Counted from the stretch's first letter, positions 34,389 through 49,742 are shown. The stretch: DNA of 64,000 nucleotides from Daucus carota subsp. sativus (GCF_001625215.2 NC_030385.2:4085135-4149134); one strand, 5' to 3'. Made by a program: numbers and translations. Notes: generated by a model not told the origin, from the letters alone.

Positions 34389-36302
34389 ATGGACTCAGAC
34401 CAGGTAATGAAAACTGGCAACCCCAATACTAGAGCCTTGCCCTAATTTCGAAACTGTGTTACTACCAGAAGCACCATCTCCAAGAACTACCCCACCTGAT
34501 TTGTTTTTGTGGTTTTTGTGATTCTTTAATATTAAAAAATCGACCTTTTTAATGGGTTTGATCTGATTTTCTATCTAGAAACTCCACTGTTGTTCAAATA
34601 ATTGTATATGCCTGTTTGGTTGATATTTTGATGGTTTGATTTGTCTTTTTATTTTTTATTTTGCAGACACTTCTGGCCTTGCAAAACACTTATGCTGATG
34701 GGTTCTTGAATACATCTAACCAAGCAGCTGCGAAAGTACTGGCTGCAGAGAGAAAAGCTCAACAACTTGAGCAAGAACTGCAAGTTACAAAAGATAAATC
34801 GGCTCAAATGATGAGTAGGCTGAATAAAATGTTGGATGATAAGGTATTTTTCTTAATTTGGTTTTTACATATTGCTATATGTCTGTGCTTGAAAATGTTT
34901 TTTTTTGAGATATAACTTCTTGCTCAAATGTGTGTGCGTTTATTGATTGTTTTTTATTATGGAATTTTAGAACTTTTGTAATACAATCAAATTATTGTTT
35001 TGGTAGAAAGATACCGGTGTACAATCACCAGGTTTCTCGGTCTCTCTTTCACGGCACACAGGCACATTTTGTGATATATCGATTTATACATTATTATTTT
35101 GAAATATTTGTTGGGTTTCGAACTTTCAATTTACATTGTAAGTTTTTTATGAGGCATTGGGGATAGCTACTATTTATGTGCGCCCCTCTAGGTTTCTCTT
35201 AAGATTGTGATTGACTTTGAAACTAGGTTTTTTTGGGAGCTTCTTCTGTTAACAATGGGAACAATATGAGTAGGAATGTTGCATTAGTTATTCAAGATTC
35301 TTTTGCCTTTTGTGTTGGTGTTCACTTTCTATCTGTGGATATCCTATAGTTTTAATCACAGTGTATTGACACACGGTACCATATTTACAGATTAGTGAAG
35401 CCAATATGGCATCTCGGAATCAACACGAGAGGATTGAAGAACTCGAAGCACAGGTTAGGGAAGCGGAGGATATAGTGAGGCAGCTCAGAGAAGAGCTGAG
35501 ATGTGTGCGAGATCAGCATAAGAGGGTGAGTACGAAGGACCTGCAACACGCTGGCAAACAGCTGGATGATAAGGCTCCTCCAGAAGAAGCAATGGTGTAT
35601 AATAGACAGTTGCAGTCTGTTCTGTGCAATCCCTTAGAATCAGCGACAGATTCTCTGGTAGGTTCTGACAAGGAAAATTTATATCCACATCACAGGACCC
35701 CATTCGGTAAGTGCACCAGCGAAGCAATTCAGATGTGGAGTTTGTATGGCCCCATGCCTGAATTACCTTCCATACTACAGAGAAGCAAGGAGCACAGATT
35801 ATACAAAAGTAGGTGCGCACACTGCATTGAAGCGAAGATGCCAACCAAGCATACACAAGCACTGTGCAAAGACGATTGTATTTGCTGTCTCTATGAAATT
35901 CATACTACTGACTTGATACTAAAAGCTGCTAAAAGTGCTACCAACACCATGTACAAGAAGAAAAAACCCGCCTCAAGCAAGAAGATTCCCGAAAGATTGT
36001 TCCAAAAGGTACATGAGAGTCGTGGTGTACCTGATGAATCAGAGTCTGCTACTAAATCAGTAGGAAGAAGGGCTAAGCCTATTGAAGGTCCTATTTTACC
36101 AAAAGGTCCTTCTAGGGAATGTTCTAAGATTCAAGTATGCACACAAAACGTCATCAAGGTTAGCCAGCCTACTCCGCCACCTGATCTCAACAGTAATGGG
36201 ACAAGTGCTCAAGCTTCTTCTCTGCAACATTTCAGATACACATACCAAAGGAAGCGGAAGAGAGAAACTCGAGACATAATTTCTGATGGAAATCTCTGCT
36301 GA
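34389..36302 (+). CDS. Coiled-coil protein of unknown function, copy 2
   Basis: The exons are 34389-34403, 34667-34843 and 35391-36302. The 367-residue product is identical to copy 1. Intron 1 is shorter than in copy 1, lacking the T-rich insert after GTTTTTGTGG, and this form is shared with copies 3 and 4. The 261-base deletion downstream joins the gene's 3' flank directly to the next unit, so its transcript end may differ from the others. Confidence 0.75.
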
Positions 36303-36448
36303 GAAACCATACTCGGGAGAAATAAGGAAAAACAAAATATGATGGTAGGACGAGAACCACAATAACAATGGAAACTCAATCTAGTTGGACCAGAAGACTT
36401 AAAGAGAAGAAAGAAGAAAAACTAGATGTGTTCATCATAGAGGTGCAC

Positions 36449-37910
36449 CTTCAGATTTATGTAACTCACCCTGACATTGTGGACAACTATAACACCACCA
36501 TTTCTGATCGGCTTCAATATTTGTAATCTTGACGAAACAAATATATTTGAGCTAAAATATCCCGATGCAACATTTGGTTTTAAGTATAGGAAAATCATTA
36601 AAGTCACTTGTGTAAATAAAATTATACCTCTTCTTTGACAATGCTGGTCTTCCTATAAAGCATTGACAATGTTATGTGATTTGAATTACAGGGGTTGGTG
36701 GAGAAGACAATGGTGCAGAACCAATATATTCTACAACATCGGTTTAGCCCTCTTTCTTGAGTTTGAAATAAAGAAATAAAAATACAAAATTTGAAACCAA
36801 TGCTCTAAAAATATTTATTTTTCAGGTTGGTGTATTCGGCTGTCACAAACCTGTTCCTCATTAATCTAACAGCATCGTCATTCAAATTGAGGTATATTTT
36901 TGAAGCTGGTAGAGTGTTAAGTTAGGCCGTATCTAAATTTTGTCTCTCAATATATTTTTGTTAGTTGACACATTATCTTTATAGGTTTTCATTTTGATAG
37001 AAGTCAAGATGACGATTATAGGAAGTTCTGCCGAGACAGTAACCACATGAGAGTACCTTGTAAAATTTGTTTTTTAAATATCAGAATGCATGGATGATGT
37101 TATTTAATTTCTTCAAATTTATAATAAACTATTAAATTAGAAAATATTGTAAGTCCAAATAATATATAACCTTCCATGAGTAATACGAAATTTTACAATA
37201 TTCTGATCTCCGTACATAGTTTTGATATCCTAGTCATTTTCAAACTGTTCTATGGCACCGATGACATCTGTAATTAAAGAAAAAGATGGTAGAAAACATA
37301 TAACATCTTAATAGAGGGCAAATGATTATTCAATTTGATATTGTAAAATCTATCTATCTATTTATATACTAAATCCATATACAAAATCGCTCAACCTGTA
37401 GAGAAAGACTGTTTTTTCTCTTCCTCGTACTGGGTTGCAACGCGTATTATATAAATCACCGAGATCAACAAATTCAAACTTGTGATTTGCAATCATAAAG
37501 TCATCACCCAGAATCTTCTGGACCGTATAGTAGAGTTTTAAAAGTTAATTATTATTGTTGCACTTGTTTGCCTCATGGTACTAGTGGCTTCTTTGGTGTA
37601 GAAGTTGAATATTAGGTAAATACCACCTTCTCTGATATCCTTTCCGATTGGTTTTCAGTTGGTTGGAAACACGAAAGCATGCACGTGAGAATTCTACATG
37701 ATGAAAAAAATAAATTAATGAACAAATTTTCTACAATTCATCAATAACAAATTTATGTCGTGATTCTGCAAATTAAAAAAACTTACATTCTCATAAAAAA
37801 GAATGAGGTTATAGCCTTTCAAATTCTGTTCAGGTTCACAAGTTGACTAGATGTTGAAGCCCACATGCGTGTAACACGAACCTTGATCCTCATGTTGTCC
37901 GAGATGTATC
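36449..37910 (-). pseudogene. RPA1-like pseudogene, array unit 3
   Basis: It has the same pieces and the same in-frame TGA as unit 1. A one-base deletion near 37890 (TCCTCATG in place of TCCTCCATG on the plus strand) lies in the WRIKVRV piece and is private to this unit. The zinc ribbon is cut at the same point as in the other units. Confidence 0.72.
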
Positions 37911-38645
37911 TATAGAAGACCGTTGATCAAATATTTGGTCAAGCTATCTACAATAATAAAATGATGCAGAGAAATAAAAAATGAACCCTTGTTTTGCCTC
38001 AGGTAGAAAATATTGCTTGGTTAAAATACTAACACTCATATGAATATATATTACATGAAGAAACGATAATTAATGTTATTATATTTTGATCCCATTAACG
38101 TATTTCAAGGCATTATCAAAATTTATAGAGGATACTTCATATTATCACTAAATACAGTATTTTGATCCCATTGATAATTTGTCTGATGAATTTATATAGT
38201 AAATAAATAAATAATTGCTTATTTATACAATAAGTATAAAAATATATCGACTTTATTAAAAAAGTGTTAATATTTATTATATTTATCATATATACAATGA
38301 ATTAGAGAATATAAAATTTGATTCCTTCTTTAGCAATATATTTGGTTTATATTTCTTTTTTATCTTTCTATTATAGTTATAATTCACTTATAGAAAATAA
38401 GAATACAATGTATGTGATTGTATTTTTCTTTTTTATCAGTATTTTACTATTTAAGTTATGTCTCTTTTATAGAAAATAATAGCATTCTTGCAATAATAAA
38501 TTCTTTGTTAAGATGCTATTTCAAACTATGGATAGCTTAAATAGGGATCAATAGAATACATCAAATCTCCTCAAAACCAATCTCACTTTTCCCTGTTCCC
38601 AAAATTTAAACCTAAAAAATCACAGACGTTTCTTCTTAATCGCAG

Positions 38646-40559
38646 ATGGACTCAGACCAGGTAATGAAAACTGGCAACCCCAATACTAGAGCCTTGCCCT
38701 AATTTCGAAACTGTGTTACTACCAGAAGCACCATCTCCAAGAACTACCCCACCTGATTTGTTTTTGTGGTTTTTGTGATTCTTTAATATTAAAAAATCGA
38801 CCTTTTTAATGGGTTTGATCTGATTTTCTATCTAGAAACTCCACTGTTGTTCAAATAATTGTATATGCCTGTTTGGTTGATATTTTGATGGTTTGATTTG
38901 TCTTTTTATTTTTTATTTTGCAGACACTTCTGGCCTTGCAAAACACTTATGCTGATGGGTTCTTGAATACATCTAACCAAGCAGCTGCGAAAGTACTGGC
39001 TGCAGAGAGAAAAGCTCAACAACTTGAGCAAGAACTGCAAGTTACAAAAGATAAATCGGCTCAAATGATGAGTAGGCTGAATAAAATGTTGGATGATAAG
39101 GTATTTTTCTTAATTTGGTTTTTACATATTGCTATATGTCTGTGCTTGAAAATGTTTTTTTTGGAGATATAACTTCTTGCTCAAATGTGTGTGCGTTTAT
39201 TGATTGTTTTTTATTATGGAATTTTAGAACTTTTGTAATACAATCAAATTATTGTTTTGGTAGAAAGATACCGGTGTACAATCACCAGGTTTCTCGGTCT
39301 CTCTTTCACGGCACACAGGCACATTTTGTGATATATCGATTTATACATTATTATTTTGAAATATTTGTTGGGTTTCGAACTTTCAATTTACATTGTAAGT
39401 TTTTTATGAGGCATTGGGGATAGCTACTATTTATGTGCGCCCCTCTAGGTTTCTCTTAAGATTGTGATTGACTTTGAAACTAGGTTTTTTTGGGAGCTTC
39501 TTCTGTTAACAATGGGAACAATATGAGTAGGAATGTTGCATTAGTTATTCAAGATTCTTTTGCCTTTTGTGTTGGTGTTCACTTTCTATCTGTGGATATC
39601 CTATAGTTTTAATCACAGTGTATTGACACACGGTACCATATTTACAGATTAGTGAAGCCAATATGGCATCTCGGAATCAACACGAGAGGATTGAAGAACT
39701 CGAAGCACAGGTTAGGGAAGCGGAGGATATAGTGAGGCAGCTCAGAGAAGAGCTGAGATGTGTGCGAGATCAGCATAAGAGGGTGAGTACGAAGGACCTG
39801 CAACACGCTGGCAAACAGCTGGATGATAAGGCTCCTCCAGAAGAAGCAATGGTGTATAATAGACAGTTGCAGTCTGTTCTGTGCAATCCCTTAGAATCAG
39901 CGACAGATTCTCTGGTAGGTTCTGACAAGGAAAATTTATATCCACATCACAGGACCCCATTCGGTAAGTGCACCAGCGAAGCAATTCAGATGTGGAGTTT
40001 GTATGGCCCCATGCCTGAATTACCTTCCATACTACAGAGAAGCAAGGAGCACAGATTATACAAAAGTAGGTGCGCACACTGCATTGAAGCGAAGATGCCA
40101 ACCAAGCATACACAAGCACTGTGCAAAGACGATTGTATTTGCTGTCTCTATGAAATTCATACTACTGACTTGATACTAAAAGCTGCTAAAAGTGCTACCA
40201 ACACCATGTACAAGAAGAAAAAACCCGCCTCAAGCAAGAAGATTCCCGAAAGATTGTTCCAAAAGGTACATGAGAGTCGTGGTGTACCTGATGAATCAGA
40301 GTCTGCTACTAAATCAGTAGGAAGAAGGGCTAAGCCTATTGAAGGTCCTATTTTACCAAAAGGTCCTTCTAGGGAATGTTCTAAGATTCAAGTATGCACA
40401 CAAAACGTCATCAAGGTTAGCCAGCCTACTCCGCCACCTGATCTCAACAGTAATGGGACAAGTGCTCAAGCTTCTTCTCTGCAACATTTCAGATACACAT
40501 ACCAAAGGAAGCGGAAGAGAGAAACTCGAGACATAATTTCTGATGGAAATCTCTGCTGA
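38646..40559 (+). CDS. Coiled-coil protein of unknown function, copy 3
   Basis: The exons are 38646-38660, 38924-39100 and 39648-40559. The product is identical to copies 1 and 2. Its upstream region lacks one copy of the 35-base promoter-side repeat and adjoining bases (near 38165), so the distance to the RPA-like pseudogene is shorter. Confidence 0.75.
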
Positions 40560-40966
40560 GAAACCATACTCGGGAGAAATAAGGAAAAACAAAATATGAG
40601 CAGAGCAAGAGTGGTTTGGTAGCTCATCTCCGAATCTTAGGCTGGGAATAACACACAAAGATATATAGACAATATTCAAGAAATGTATTGTCCTGTCCTC
40701 ATACACAAACTTGATTCGGTCAAATTGAATTCACAATTTAATCTAGTGAACTAATAATATCCATATAATTACTTGTTATTGTAATTAATTTGTTTCTTGG
40801 CTGGTGAATATTAATTTTGGTTAAACTCTGATCCAAAATAGTATGTTGTAGACATTATGATGGTAGGACGAGAACCACAATAACAATGGAAACTCAATCT
40901 AGTTGGACCAGAAGACTTAAAGAGAAGAAAGAAGAAAAACTAGATGTGTTCATCATAGAGGTGCAC

Positions 40967-42430
40967 CTTCAGATTTATGTAACTCACCCTGACATTGTGG
41001 ACAACTATAACACCACCATTTCTGATCGGCTTCAATATTTGTAATCTTGACGAAACAAATATATTTGAGCTAAAATATCCCGATGCAACATTTGGTTTTA
41101 AGTATAGGAAAATCATTAAAGTCACTTGTGTAAATAAAATTATACCTCTTCTTTGACAATGCTGGTCTTCCTATAAAGCATTGACAATGTTATGTGATTT
41201 GAATTACAGGGGTTGGTGGAGAAGACAATGGTGCAGAACCAATCTATTCTACAACATCGGTTTAGCCCTCTTTCTTGAGTTTGAAATAAAGAAATAAAAA
41301 TACAAAATTTGAAACCAATGCTCTAAAAATATTTATTTTTCAGGTTGGTGTATTCGGCTGTCACAAACCTGTTCCTCATTAATCTAACAGCATCGTCATT
41401 CAAATTGAGGTATATTTTTGAAGCTGGTAGAGTGTTAAGTTAGGCCGTATCTAAATTTTGTCTCTCAATATATTTTTGTTAGTTGACACATTATCTTTAT
41501 AGGTTTTCATTTTGATAGAAGTCAAGATGACGATTATAGGAAGTTCTGCCGAGACAGTAACCACATGAGAGTACCTTGTAAAATTTGTTTTTTAAATATC
41601 AGAATGCATGGATGATGTTATTCAATTTCTTCAAATTTATAATAAACTATTAAATTAGAAAATATTGTAAGTCCAAATAATATATAACCTTCCATGAGTA
41701 ATACGAAATTTTACAATATTCTGATCTCCGTACATAGTTTTGATATCCCTGTCATTTTCAAACTGTTCTATGGCACCGATGACATCTGTAATTAAAGAAA
41801 AAGATGGTAGAAAACATATAACATCTTAATAGAGGGCAAATGATTATTCAATTTGATATTGTAAAATCTATCTATCTATTTATATACTAAATCCATATAC
41901 AAAATCGCTCAACCTGTAGAGAAAGACTGTTTTTTCTCTTCCTCGTACTGGGTTGCAACGCGTATTATATAAATCACCGAGATCAACAAATTCAAACTTG
42001 TGATTTGCAATCATAAAGTCATCACCCAGAATCTTCTGGACCGTATAGTAGAGTTTTAAAAGTTAATTATTATTGTTGCACTTGTCTGCCTCATGGTACT
42101 AGTGGCTTCTTTGGTGTAGAAGTTGAATATTAGGTAAATACCACCTTCTTTGATATCCTTTCCGATTGGTTTTCAGTTGTTGGGAAATACGAAAGCATGC
42201 ACGTGAGAATTCTACATGATGAAAAAAATAAATTAATGAACAAATTTTCTACAATTCATCAATAACAAATTTATGTCGTGATTCTGCAAATTAAAAAAAC
42301 TTACATTCTCATAAAAAAGAATGAGGTTATGGCCTTTCAAATTCTGTTCAGGTTCACAAGTTGACTAGATGTTGAAGCCCACATGCGTGTAACACGAACC
42401 TTGATCCTCCATGTTGTCCGAGATGTATCT
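40967..42430 (-). pseudogene. RPA1-like pseudogene, array unit 4
   Basis: A full-length unit copy, with all pieces seen in unit 1, the same TGA and the same frameshift. Its first zinc-ribbon Cys pair is preceded by ADQKWW rather than the AGQKWW of the outlying copies. Confidence 0.72.
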
Positions 42431-43229
42431 ATAGAAGACCGTTGATCAAATATTTGGTCAAGCTATCTACAATAATAAAATGATGCAGAGAAATAAAAAA
42501 TGAACCCTTGTTTTGCCTCAGTTAGAAAATATTGCTTGGTTAAAATACTAACACTCATATGAATATATATTACATGAAGAAACGATAATTAATGTTATTA
42601 TATTTTGATCCCATTGACGTATTTCAAGGCATTATCAAAATTTATAGAGGATACTTCATATTATCACTAAATACAGTATTTTGATCCCATTGACGTATTT
42701 CAAGGCATTATCACTATATACAGGATAATTTGTCAGATGAATTTATATAGTAAGATAATAGCTAAAAATAATCTTCTATTTAAAAAATAAATAAATAATT
42801 GCTTATTTATACAATAAGTATAAAAATATATCGACTTTATTAAAAAAGTGTTAATATTTATTATATTCATCATATATACAATGAATTAGAGAATATAAAA
42901 TTTGATTCCTTCTTTAGCAATATATTTGGTTTATATTTCTTTCTTATCTTTCTATTATAGTTATAATTCACTTATAGAAAATAAGAATACAATGTATGTG
43001 ATTGTATTTTTCTTTTTTATCAGTATTTTACTATTTAAGTTATGTCTCTTTTATAGAAAATAATAGCATTCTTGCAATAATAAATTCTTTGTTAAGATGC
43101 TATTTCACACTATGGATAGTTTAAATAGGGATCAATAGAATACATCAAATCTCCTCAAAACCAATCTCACTTTTCCCTGTTCCCAAAATTTAAACCTAAA
43201 AAATCACAGACGTTTCTTCTTAATCGCAG

Positions 43230-45143
43230 ATGGACTCAGACCAGGTAATGAAAACTGGCAACCCCAATACTAGAGCCTTGCCCTAATTTCGAAACTGTGT
43301 TACTACCAGAAGCACCATCTCCAAGAACTACCCCACCTGATTTGTTTTTGTGGTTTTTGTGATTCTTTAATATTAAAAAATCGACCTTTTTAATGGGTTT
43401 GATCTGATTTTCTATCTAGAAACTCCACTGTTGTTCAAATAATTGTATATGCCTGTTTGGTTGATATTTTGATGGTTTGATTTGTCTTTTTATTTTTTAT
43501 TTTGCAGACACTTCTGGCCTTGCAAAACACTTATGCTGATGGGTTCTTGAATACATCTAACCAAGCAGCTGCGAAAGTACTGGCTGCAGAGAGAAAAGCT
43601 CAACAACTTGAGCAAGAACTGCAAGTTACAAAAGATAAATCGGCTCAAATGATGAGTAGGCTGAATAAAATGTTGGATGATAAGGTATTTTTCTTAATTT
43701 GGTTTTTACATATTGCTATATGTCTGTGCTTGAAAATGTTTTTTTTGGAGATATAACTTCTTGCTCAAATGTGTGTGCGTTTATTGATTGTTTTTTATTA
43801 TGGAATTTTAGAACTTTTGTAATACAATCAAATTATTGTTTTGGTAGAAAGATACCGGTGTACAATCACCAGGTTTCTCGGTCTCTCTTTCACGGCACAC
43901 AGGCACATTTTGTGATATATCGATTTATACATTATTATTTTGAAATATTTGTTGGGTTTCGAACTTTCAATTTACATTGTAAGTTTTTTATGAGGCATTG
44001 GGGATAGCTACTATTTATGTGCGCCCCTCTAGGTTTCTCTTAAGATTGTGATTGACTTTGAAACTAGGTTTTTTTGGGAGCTTCTTCTGTTAACAATGGG
44101 AACAATATGAGTAGGAATGTTGCATTAGTTATTCAAGATTCTTTTGCCTTTTGTGTTGGTGTTCACTTTCTATCTGTGGATATCCTATAGTTTTAATCAC
44201 AGTGTATTGACACACGGTACCATATTTACAGATTAGTGAAGCCAATATGGCATCTCGGAATCAACACGAGAGGATTGAAGAACTCGAAGCACAGGTTAGG
44301 GAAGCGGAGGATATAGTGAGGCAGCTCAGAGAAGAGCTGAGATGTGTGCGAGATCAGCATAAGAGGGTGAGTACGAAGGACCTGCAACACGCTGGCAAAC
44401 AGCTGGATGATAAGGCTCCTCCAGAAGAAGCAATGGTGTATAATAGACAGTTGCAGTCTGTTCTGTGCAATCCCTTAGAATCAGCGACAGATTCTCTGGT
44501 AGGTTCTGACAAGGAAAATTTATATCCACATCACAGGACCCCATTCGGTAAGTGCACCAGCGAAGCAATTCAGATGTGGAGTTTGTATGGCCCCATGCCT
44601 GAATTACCTTCCATACTACAGAGAAGCAAGGAGCACAGATTATACAAAAGTAGGTGCGCACACTGCATTGAAGCGAAGATGCCAACCAAGCATACACAAG
44701 CACTGTGCAAAGACGATTGTATTTGCTGTTTCTATGAAATTCATACTACTGACTTGATACTAAAAGCTGCTAAAAGTGCTACCAACACCATGTACAAGAA
44801 GAAAAAACCCGCCTCAAGCAAGAAGATTCCCGAAAGATTGTTCCAAAAGGTACATGAGATTCGTGGTGTACCTGATGAATCAGAGTCTGCTACTAAATCA
44901 GTAGGAAGAAGGGCTAAGCCTATTGAAGGTCCTATTTTACCAAAAGGTCCTTCTAGGGAATGTTCTAAGATTCAAGTATGCACACAAAACGTCATCAAGG
45001 TTAGCCAGCCTACTCCGCCACCTGATCTCAACAGTAATGGGACAAGTGATCAAGCTTCTTCTCTGCAACATTTCAGATACACATACCAAAGGAAGCGGAA
45101 GAGAGAAACTCGAGACATAATTTCTGATGGAAATCTCTGCTGA
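43230..45143 (+). CDS. Coiled-coil protein of unknown function, copy 4
   Basis: The exons are 43230-43244, 43508-43684 and 44232-45143. The frame is open over 367 residues. Three replacements against copies 1-3 are seen: Leu231Phe just after the cysteine cluster, Ser274Ile and Ala337Asp. I noticed no silent change, which suggests that the few differences are not under strong constraint. The downstream flank has a two-base deletion (GAGCAGGCAAG) not seen elsewhere. Confidence 0.75.
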
Positions 45144-45549
45144 GAAACCATACTCGGGAGAAATAAGGAAAAACAAAATATGAGCAGGCAAGAGTGGTTT
45201 GGTAGCTCATCTCCGAATCTTAGGCTGGGAATAACACACAAAGATATATAGACAATATTCAAGAAATGTATTGTCCTGTCCTCATACACAAACTTGATTC
45301 GGTCAAATTGAATTCACAATTTAATCTAGTGAACTAATAATATCCATATAATTACTTGTTATTGTAATTAATTTGTTTCTTGGCCGGTGAATATTAATTT
45401 TGGTTAAACTCTGATCCAAAATAGTATGTTGTAGACATTATGATGGTAGGACGAGAACCACAATAACAATGGAAACTCAATCTAGTTGGACCAGAAGACT
45501 TAAAGAGAAGAAAGAAGAAAAACTAGATGTGTTCATCATAGAGGTGCAC

Positions 45550-47012
45550 CTTCAGATTTATGTAACTCACCCTGACATTGTGGACAACTATAACACCACC
45601 ATTTCTGATCGGCTTCAATATTTGTAATCTTGACGAAACAAATATATTTGAGCTAAAATATCCCGATGCAACATTTGGTTTTAAGTATAGGAAAATCATT
45701 AAAGTCACTTGTGTAAATAAAATGATACCTCTTCTTTGACAATGCTGGTCTTCCTATAAAGCATTGACAATGTTATGTGATTTGAATTACAGGGGTTGGT
45801 GGAGAAGACAATGGTGCAGAACCAATCTATTCTACAACATCGGTTTAGCCCTCTTTCTTGAGTTTGAAATAAAGAAATAAAAATACAAAATTTGAAACCA
45901 ATGCTCTAAAAATATTTATTTTTCAGGTTGGTGTATTCGGCTGTCACAAACCTGTTCCTCATTAATCTAACAGCATCGTCATTCAAATTGAGGTATATTT
46001 TTGAAGCTGGTAGAGTGTTAAGTTAGGCCGTATCTAAATTTTGTCTCTCAATATATTTTTGTTAGTTGACACATTATCTTTATAGGTTTTCATTTTGATA
46101 GAAGTCAAGATGACGATTATAGGAAGTTCTGCCGAGACAGTAACCACATGAGAGTACCTTGTAAAATTTGTTTTTTAAATATCAGAATGCATGGATGATG
46201 TTATTCAATTTCTTCAAATTTATAATAAACTATTAAATTAGAAAATATTGTAAGTCCAAATAATATATAACCTTCCATGAGTAATACGAAATTTTACAAT
46301 ATTCTGATCTCCGTACATAGTTTTGATATCCCTGTCATTTTCAAACTGTTCTATGGCACCGATGACATCTGTAATTAAAGAAAAAGATGGTAGAAAACAT
46401 ATAACATCTTAATAGAGGGCAAATGATTATTCAATTTGATATTGTAAAATCTATCTATCTATTTATATACTAAATCCATATACTAAATCGCTCAACCTGT
46501 AGAGAAAGACTGTTTTTTCTCTTGCTCGTACTGGGTTGCAACGCGTATTATATAAATCACCGAGATCAACAAATTCAAACTTGTGATTTGCAATCATAAA
46601 GTCATCACCCAGAATCTTCTGGACCGTATAGTAGAGTTTTAAAAGTTAATTATTATTGTTGCACTTGTCCGCCTCATAGTACTAGTGGCTTCTTTGGTGT
46701 AGAAGTTGAATATTAGGTAAATACCACCTTCTTTGATATCCTTTCCGATTGGTTTTCAGTTGTTGGGAAATACGAAAGAATGCACGTGAGAATTCTACAT
46801 GATGAAAAAAATAAATTAATGAACAAATTTTCTACAATTCATCAATAACAAATTTATGTCGTGATTCTGCAAATTAAAAAAACTTACATTCTCATAAAAA
46901 AGAATGAGGTTATAGCCTTTCAAATTCTGTCCAGGTTCACAAGTTGACTAGATGTTGAAGCCCACATGCGTGTAACACGAACCTTGATCCTCCATGTTGT
47001 CCGAGATGTATC
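45550..47012 (-). pseudogene. RPA1-like pseudogene, array unit 5
   Basis: A full-length unit copy with the common TGA. It shares variants with unit 1 that units 2-4 lack, such as CTTGTCCGCCTCATAG near 46663 and GAAGACGGTTG near 47017. The right part of this unit is therefore closest to unit 1. Confidence 0.72.
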
Positions 47013-47812
47013 TATAGAAGACGGTTGATCAAATATTTGGTCAAGCTATCTACAATAATAAAATGATGCAGAGAAATAAAAAATGAACCCTTGTTTTGCC
47101 TCAGGTAGAAAATATTGCTTGGTTAAAATACTAACACTCATATGAATATATATTACATGAAGAAACGATAATTAATGTTATTATATTTTGATCCCATTGA
47201 CGTATTTGAAGGCATTATCAAAATTTATAGAAAATACTTCATATTATCACTAAATACAGTATTTTGATCCCATTGACGTATTTCAAGGCATTATCACTAT
47301 ATACAGTATAATTTGTCAGATGAATTTATATAGTAAGATAATAGCTAAAAATAATCTTGTATGAAAAACATAAATAAATAATTGCTTATTTATACAATAA
47401 GATAAAAAATATATCGACTTTATTAAAAAAGTGTTAATATTTATTATATTCATCATATATACAATGAAGTAGAGAATATAAAATTTGATTCCTTCTTTAG
47501 CAATATATTTGGTTTATATTTCTTTTTTATCTTTCTATTATAGTTATAATTCACTTATAGAAAATAAGAATACAATGTATGTGATTGTATTTTTCTTTTT
47601 TATCAGTATTTTACTATTTAAGTTATGTCTCTTTTATAGAAAATAATAGCATTCTTGCAATAATAAATTCTTTGTTAAGATGCTATTTCACACTATGGAT
47701 AGTTTAAATAGGGATCAATAGAATACATCAAATCTCCTCAAAACCAATCTCACTTTTCCCTGTTCCCAAAATTTAAACCTAAAAAATCACAGACGTTTCT
47801 TCTTAATCGCAT

Positions 47813-49742
47813 ATGGACTCAGACCAGGTAATGAAAACTGGCAACCCCAATACTAGAGCCTTGCCCTAATTTCGAAACTGTGTTACTACCAGAAGCACCA
47901 TCTCCAAGAACTACCCCACCTGATTTGTTTTTGTGGTTTTTTTTTTTTGTGTATTTTGTGATTCTTTAATATTAAAAAATCGACCTTTTTAATGGGTTTG
48001 ATCTGATTTTCTATCTAGAAACTCCACTGTTGTTCAAATAATTGTATATGCCTGTTTGGTTGATATTTTGATGGTTTGATTTGTCTTTTTATTTTTTATT
48101 TTGCAGACACTTCTGGCCTTGCAAAACACTTATGCTGATGGGTTCTTGAATACATCTAACCAAGAAGCTGCGAAAGTACTGGCTGCAGAGAGAAAAGCTC
48201 AACAACTTGAGCAAGAACTGCAAGTTACAAAAGATAAATCGGCTCAAATGATGAGTAGGCTGAATAAAATGTTGGATGATAAGGTATTTTTCTTAATTTG
48301 GTTTTTACATATTGCTATATGTCTGTGCTTGAAAATGTTTTTTTTTGAGATATAACTTCTTGCTCAAATGTGTGTGCGTTTATTGATTGTTTTTTATTAT
48401 GGAATTTTAGAACTTTTGTAATACAATCAAATTATTGTTTTGGTAGAAAGATACCGGTGTACAATCACCAGGTTTCTCGGTCTCTCTTTCACGGCACACA
48501 GGCACATTTTGTGATATATCGATTTATACATTATTATTTTGAAATATTTGTTGGGTTTCGAACTTTCAATTTACATTGTAAGTTTTTTATGAGGCATTGG
48601 GGATAGCTACTATTTATGTGCGCCCCTCTAGGTTTCTCTTAAGATTGTGATTGACTTTGAAACTAGGTTTTTTTGGGAGCTTCTTCTGTTAACAATGGGA
48701 ACAATATGAGTAGGAATGTTGCATTAGTTATTCAAGATTCTTTTGCCTTTTGTGTTGGTGTTCACTTTCTATCTGTGGATATCCTATAGTTTTAATCACA
48801 GTGTATTGACACACGGTACCATATTTACAGATTAGTGAAGCCAATATGGCATCTCGGAATCAACACGAGAGGATTGAAGAACTCGAAGCACAGGTTAGGG
48901 AAGCGGAGGATATAGTGAGGCAGCTCAGAGAAGAGCTGAGATGTGTGCGAGATCAGCATAAGAGGGTGAGTACGAAGGACCTGCAACACGCTGGCAAACA
49001 GCTGGATGATAAGGCTCCTCCAGAAGAAGCAATGGTGTATAATAGACAGTTGCAGTCTGTTCTGTGCAATCCCTTAGAATCAGCGACAGATTCTCTGGTA
49101 GGTTCTGACAAGGAAAATTTATATCCACATCACAGGACCCCATTCGGTAAGTGCACCAGCGAAGCAATTCAGATGTGGAGTTTGTATGGCCCCATGCCTG
49201 AATTACCTTCCATACTACAGAGAAGCAAGGAGCACAGATTATACAAAAGTAGGTGCGCACACTGCATTGAAGCGAAGATGCCAACCAAGCATACACAAGC
49301 ACTGTGCAAAGACGATTGTATTTGCTGTCTCTATGAAATTCATACTACTGACTTGATACTAAAAGCTGCTAAAAGTGCTACCAACACCATGTACAAGAAG
49401 AAAAAACCCGCCTCAAGCAAGAAGATTCCCGAAAGATTGTTCCAAAAGGTACATGAGAGTCGTGGTGTACCTGATGAATCAGAGTCTGCTACTAAATCAG
49501 TAGGAGGAAGGGCTAAGCCTATTGAAGGTCCTATTTTACCAAAAGGTCCTTCTAGGGAATGTTCTAAGATTCAAGTATGCACACAAAACGTCATCAAGGT
49601 TAGCCAGCCTACTCCGCCACCTGATCTCAACAGTAATGGGACAAGTGCTCAAGCTTCTTCTCTGCAACATTTCAGATACACATACCAAAGGAAGCGGAAG
49701 AGAGAAACTCGAGACATAATTTCTGATGGAAATCTCTGCTGA
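47813..49742 (+). CDS. Coiled-coil protein of unknown function, copy 5
   Basis: The exons are 47813-47827, 48107-48283 and 48831-49742. The frame is open over 367 residues. Two replacements are noted: Ala to Glu in exon 2 (TSNQEAAKV, also present in copy 6) and Arg290Gly. Intron 1 carries the T-rich insert seen in copies 1 and 6, and the start context ATATGG is shared with copy 1. It is the last whole unit of the array. Confidence 0.75.
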